64,000 bases of DNA from CG2-30-36-16 sp964372115 (lineage in GTDB: Bacteria; Bacteroidota; Ignavibacteria; Ignavibacteriales; Ignavibacteriaceae). Shown here in pieces: positions 60,879-64,000 of this stretch. The DNA is taken from assembly GCA_964372115.1 (NCBI GenBank), contig CAYJPN010000023.1, forward strand, positions 1-64,000. Reading direction: 5' to 3'. The notes below the pieces were generated by a model, which did no database searches, was not told the origin of the DNA, and worked only from the letters and a program-made list of their open reading frames with translations. Each line of letters starts with the position of its first letter. The stretch's first letter is position 1. The translations under genes were made by a program, and so were the position numbers.

Positions 60879-62096
60879 ATGAAAATACACGAATATCAGG
60901 CAAAAGAAATTCTAAAAAGGTACGGGGTGCCTGTTCAGGATGGAATTGCAATAAGGGATTTGTCGGAAATTGATAATGCAATTGCGCAGCTACAGTCAAG
61001 AGGCATAAACCAGTATGTAGTTAAATCGCAAATACACGCCGGCGGAAGAGGCAAGGGAATTTTGTATAACCCTCAAAATAATAGTGAAATAATTTTAGAA
61101 GGCGGAGTTAAGTTTACAACCTCTGCCGACAAAGCAATAGAGTACGCTAAAAAAATGCTTGGTAATTTGTTGGTTACCCATCAAACAGGTTCCGAAGGTA
61201 AAATAGTAAACACACTTTTTATTGCAGAAGGGCTCGATTACAAAAAAGAATTATATCTCGGCATCCTGTTAGACCGCGCCGCAGCTAAAAACGTGATAAT
61301 GGCTTCAACCGAAGGCGGTGTAGAAATTGAAAAAGTTGCCGCAGAAACTCCGGAAAAAATTATTAAAGTATGGGTAGATCCGGCTCTCGGATTGCAAGGA
61401 TACCAGTCTCGCGAACTTGCTTTTGCTCTCGGTTTAAATGGCGCAGCATTTAAAAGTTTTGTAAAATTTATAACTTCTCTGTATAAAGCATACGAAGAAA
61501 CAGATTCTTCACTTCTCGAAATTAATCCTCTCATCATTACAAATGATGACCGGATTGTTGCCCTTGATGCCAAAATGAATTTTGATGATAACGCCTTAGA
61601 AAGACACAAAGATATTGCAGCGTTTCGCGATTTAAACGAAGAAGATGCATTGGAGATTGAAGCCTCAAAGTTTAATTTAAACTATATAAAGCTTGACGGA
61701 AACGTTGGCTGCATGGTAAACGGTGCGGGGCTGGCTATGGCAACAATGGACATTATAAAACTTGCAGGCGGCGAACCTGCTAACTTTTTAGACGTTGGGG
61801 GCGGAGCTAATAAAGAAACCGTTGCAAATGGTTTTAAAATTATTTTGTCCGACCCGAATGTAAAAGCAATTTTAATAAACATATTCGGCGGAATTGTACG
61901 TTGTGATAGAGTTGCGCAGGGTGTTATTGACGCGGCAAGTGAAATGCAGATTACCGTACCGATTGTTGTAAGATTGGAAGGCACAAACGCAAAAGAAGCT
62001 GCTGAACTGCTTTCTAAATCGAGTCTACATTTTGAAGTTGCTCAATCGCTTAAAGAAGCGGCTGTAAAAGTAACTTCCGTATTAAAAGGTAAATAG
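60879..62096 (+). CDS. sucC: ADP-forming succinate--CoA ligase beta subunit
   Basis: A 405-residue TCA-cycle subunit that binds nucleotide (ATP-grasp, with IHAGGRGKG near 51) and the active-site loop in the C-terminal domain (INIFGGIVRCDRVAQG). It makes succinate and ATP from succinyl-CoA together with SucD, which is not in the window. AAGG lies about eight bases before the ATG. A strong terminator follows directly, so sucC is transcribed apart from sucD. Confidence 0.95.
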   Translation: MKIHEYQAKEILKRYGVPVQDGIAIRDLSEIDNAIAQLQSRGINQYVVKSQIHAGGRGKGILYNPQNNSEIILEGGVKFTTSADKAIEYAKKMLGNLLVTHQTGSEGKIVNTLFIAEGLDYKKELYLGILLDRAAAKNVIMASTEGGVEIEKVAAETPEKIIKVWVDPALGLQGYQSRELAFALGLNGAAFKSFVKFITSLYKAYEETDSSLLEINPLIITNDDRIVALDAKMNFDDNALERHKDIAAFRDLNEEDALEIEASKFNLNYIKLDGNVGCMVNGAGLAMATMDIIKLAGGEPANFLDVGGGANKETVANGFKIILSDPNVKAILINIFGGIVRCDRVAQGVIDAASEMQITVPIVVRLEGTNAKEAAELLSKSSLHFEVAQSLKEAAVKVTSVLKGK

Positions 62097-62111
62097 TCCT
62101 CTTTTTAAAGG

Positions 62112-62144
62112 AAAAAGCCGCTTTTTGTGCAAGCGGCTTTTTTT
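62112..62144 (+). terminator. Terminator after sucC
   Basis: AAAAAGCCGCTT at 62112-62123 pairs with AAGCGGCTTTTT at 62131-62142, followed by more Ts. Confidence 0.92.
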
Positions 62145-62201
62145 GTATTAATATTTTTTTTCAGTTTGCGATAATAATAAAAAACGGAACTTAAAATCAA
62201 C

Positions 62202-62230
62202 TTGATTTTACATTATTTAAGTTATACTTT
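62202..62230 (+). promoter_or_regulatory. Promoter candidate of the TPR gene
   Basis: TTG at 62202-62204, an 18-bp spacer and TATACTTT at 62223-62230 nearly match TTG / TAnnTTTG. Confidence 0.4.
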
Positions 62231-62265
62231 TTTGTCCGGTAAAAATATCATTTGGAGTTTTATTA

Positions 62266-63687
62266 ATGTCCCTTTACGATTCCGAGTTTAGTTTTGATGA
62301 TAATCTCTTTTCGGGTGATGAAAAAGAAATCGACGCCGAAATTGAAAGATGTCGTTTAGCTATCGAGGACGGAAATATCTATACATGTATGGAAACTGTA
62401 GAAGATACGCTGCAGATTTGTGTCGATAATGAACGCCACCAGGAGGGACTTTACCTAATTAATAAACTAATTGAGGTTGCGCCCTACAACTCAGATTACT
62501 GGCTCAAAAAAGGTATCTTTCTTAACGGTTTGTTTGATTTTGAAGAAGCCGTAAAAAGTTTTAATAAAGCTTTGTCGCTCAACCCCGGCGATTCGGAAGC
62601 ATTAATCGACAAAGCTGCCTCTGAAGAAAACCTCGGTCATTATTCCGATGCTAAAAAATCTTTGGAAAAGGCATTGGCTAACGATCCGAATGACGAGGAA
62701 GCATGGTTTAATCTCGGTATGGTTACACAGCGACTCGATGATTTTAAAACCGCTATTGATTGTTTTAACAAAGTAATAGAACTGGACGATATATTTGTTG
62801 AGGCATATTACGAGCTTGGTTTTTGTTATGAAAACCTTGACGACTATAACAGTTCGCTGAACGCTTACGACAAATTCCTTGAACTTGAACCTTACAGCGC
62901 AAATGGTTGGTACAACCGGGGCGTTGTGTTGGGAAAATTAAATAACCTCGAAAAAGCAATTGACAGTTATGAATTAGCTGTTGCGGTGCGTGAAAAATTC
63001 GCAAGTGCCTGGTTTAATCTCGGTAATTCGCACGCAGACCTCGGCAGGCTGCAACAGGCTGTTGAATGTTTTAAAAAAGCCTACGAATTTGACCCCGAAG
63101 ATGAAGCCGCCTGCTACAACCTTGCAAATATTTGTGAAGAGTTAGCCGATTTTTCACAGGCGTTAAAATATTATTCCGAGGCAATTAAAATTAATGACGA
63201 ATATTTTGATGCGTATTTGGCACGCGGATTTTGCTATGACACGCTTGGCAAATACAATGAAGCTATGTATGATTTTGAATCAGCAATTGGTTTGTCTGAA
63301 AACAACGCAGATGCCTGGTATGCTAAAGCCGATTTGGAATATTCAATAGGTAAATTGCAGGACGCAGTTAATAGTTATCGTAAGGCTGTTAGTTTAGAGC
63401 CGGAAAATTTTGAAATCTGGTTTAATTTGGCTGAAACCCTTTTTGAACTTGGCAACTGGGTAGAAGCTCTTGAAGCCTTTGAAAATTGTAATTTGCTTAA
63501 CCCGGGTGATGCTTCCAGTTTTTACGCAAAGGCAAAGGTAAATTTTATTTTGAGCCGTACGCGTGATGCGGTTGTCTGCCTTAAAGAAGCATTTAAATTA
63601 GATCCATCTATAAAAAATGATTTTGCAAGGGAATATCCGGAAATAAAATCATCAAAATTATTCAAAACTTTGCTCGATGAACATTAA
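62266..63687 (+). CDS. Tetratricopeptide-repeat protein
   Basis: A 473-residue soluble protein made of about eleven 34-residue TPR units from residue 60 to 450 (for example EAWFNLGMVTQRLDDFKTAI, SAWFNLGNSHADLGRLQQAV, DAWYAKADLEYSIGKLQDAV). There is no signal peptide or membrane helix. The acidic N-terminal 60 residues are not repeats. TPR superhelices bind proteins; the partner is unknown. It precedes aroE by 80 bp. Confidence 0.92.
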   Translation: MSLYDSEFSFDDNLFSGDEKEIDAEIERCRLAIEDGNIYTCMETVEDTLQICVDNERHQEGLYLINKLIEVAPYNSDYWLKKGIFLNGLFDFEEAVKSFNKALSLNPGDSEALIDKAASEENLGHYSDAKKSLEKALANDPNDEEAWFNLGMVTQRLDDFKTAIDCFNKVIELDDIFVEAYYELGFCYENLDDYNSSLNAYDKFLELEPYSANGWYNRGVVLGKLNNLEKAIDSYELAVAVREKFASAWFNLGNSHADLGRLQQAVECFKKAYEFDPEDEAACYNLANICEELADFSQALKYYSEAIKINDEYFDAYLARGFCYDTLGKYNEAMYDFESAIGLSENNADAWYAKADLEYSIGKLQDAVNSYRKAVSLEPENFEIWFNLAETLFELGNWVEALEAFENCNLLNPGDASSFYAKAKVNFILSRTRDAVVCLKEAFKLDPSIKNDFAREYPEIKSSKLFKTLLDEH

Positions 63688-63767
63688 GGGTTCTACATCA
63701 CTAATTCCATAAAAAAAAATAAGTATATTTTGTCAGGTTTATCCTTTAATCATTTTCAAGAAAATTT

Positions 63768-64000
63768 ATGAAAGATTCGTTTCATATAAATACAAAAATA
63801 ATCGGACTTATCGGACACCCGATAAAACACACATATTCTCCTTTTATTCATAATATTGCAATTGAGCTAAAAAAACTCGATTACATATATCTTCCCTTCG
63901 ACGTTCCGGCTGCGAGTCTGCGAAACGCAGTAAAGGGGATGAACGCGCTTGGAATAAAGGGATATAATGTAACAATACCCCACAAAGAGAATATCATCCA
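63768..64000 (+). CDS. aroE: Shikimate dehydrogenase, N-terminal part (cut by window end)
   Basis: The first 77 codons of AroE, which reduces 3-dehydroshikimate with NADPH. Visible signatures are GLIGHPIKHTYSPFIHN (shikimate-binding Ser in TYSP) and GYNVTIPHKE, with the catalytic lysine in PHK. The frame is open to the last base of the window, so the NADP-binding domain lies beyond. Confidence 0.92.
   Translation, partial: MKDSFHINTKIIGLIGHPIKHTYSPFIHNIAIELKKLDYIYLPFDVPAASLRNAVKGMNALGIKGYNVTIPHKENII

Overview
The window is AT-rich bacterial chromosome from a Gram-negative member of the Bacteroidota/Chlorobi assemblage, most likely Ignavibacteria. The evidence is: type IX secretion (T9SS) C-terminal sorting domains with a YPNPFN core on four proteins; a TonB-dependent receptor paired with a DUF4249 lipoprotein; KDO and Lpt genes; and several putative promoters of the Bacteroidota type (TTG, about 20 nt, TAnnTTTG). 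No rRNA, tRNA or CRISPR was seen. The taxonomic call is inference from these traits.

Layout. 1-2.5 kb: possible IS end, an RsbW-like anti-sigma ATPase and an outer-membrane barrel (minus). 2.8-7.4 kb: nuoABCDEF, closed by a terminator, so the remaining complex I genes must lie elsewhere. 7.4-12.9 kb: ferritin, then a TonB receptor - DUF4249 - PEGA/propeller lipoprotein operon (minus) with a possibly structured leader. 13.3-18.8 kb: UvrD/PcrA helicase, secreted GH10-like protein, and a phosphofructokinase with PPi-type active-site residues. 19.3-21.2 kb: AsnC regulator plus tyrosine phenol-lyase, with two dyads at the promoter. 21.6-27.8 kb: STAS protein, FtcD fusion, phosphate transporter, TetR regulator, YtxH protein. 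28.1-33.3 kb: kdsA - unknown - kdsD - lptC - lptA-like - lptB, an operon for KDO synthesis and LPS export. 33.4-43 kb (minus): lon, msrC, dnaX, cmk, rpsA, mtaB and a small membrane protein, i.e. housekeeping genes. dnaX carries an A10 run placed where slippage would make a short gamma subunit.

43-55.5 kb is an accessory surface-protein region. It holds three lipoprotein paralogues that share a 618-bp block, identical by eye, and then diverge. The first is frameshifted at a T14 tract in its signal peptide. Between and after them lie a metalloprotease gene cut off by a 63-bp repeat, three T9SS-exported proteins, duplicated gene ends and palindromic repeats. This looks like a recombining, possibly phase-variable surface locus.

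55.8-56.1 kb holds a gene-free array of about twelve degenerate units spaced exactly 21 bp, which I cannot assign to any known element. 56.3-64 kb returns to housekeeping: inositol monophosphatase family, long-chain acyl-CoA ligase, DUF5009 membrane protein, sucC, a TPR protein and the start of aroE.
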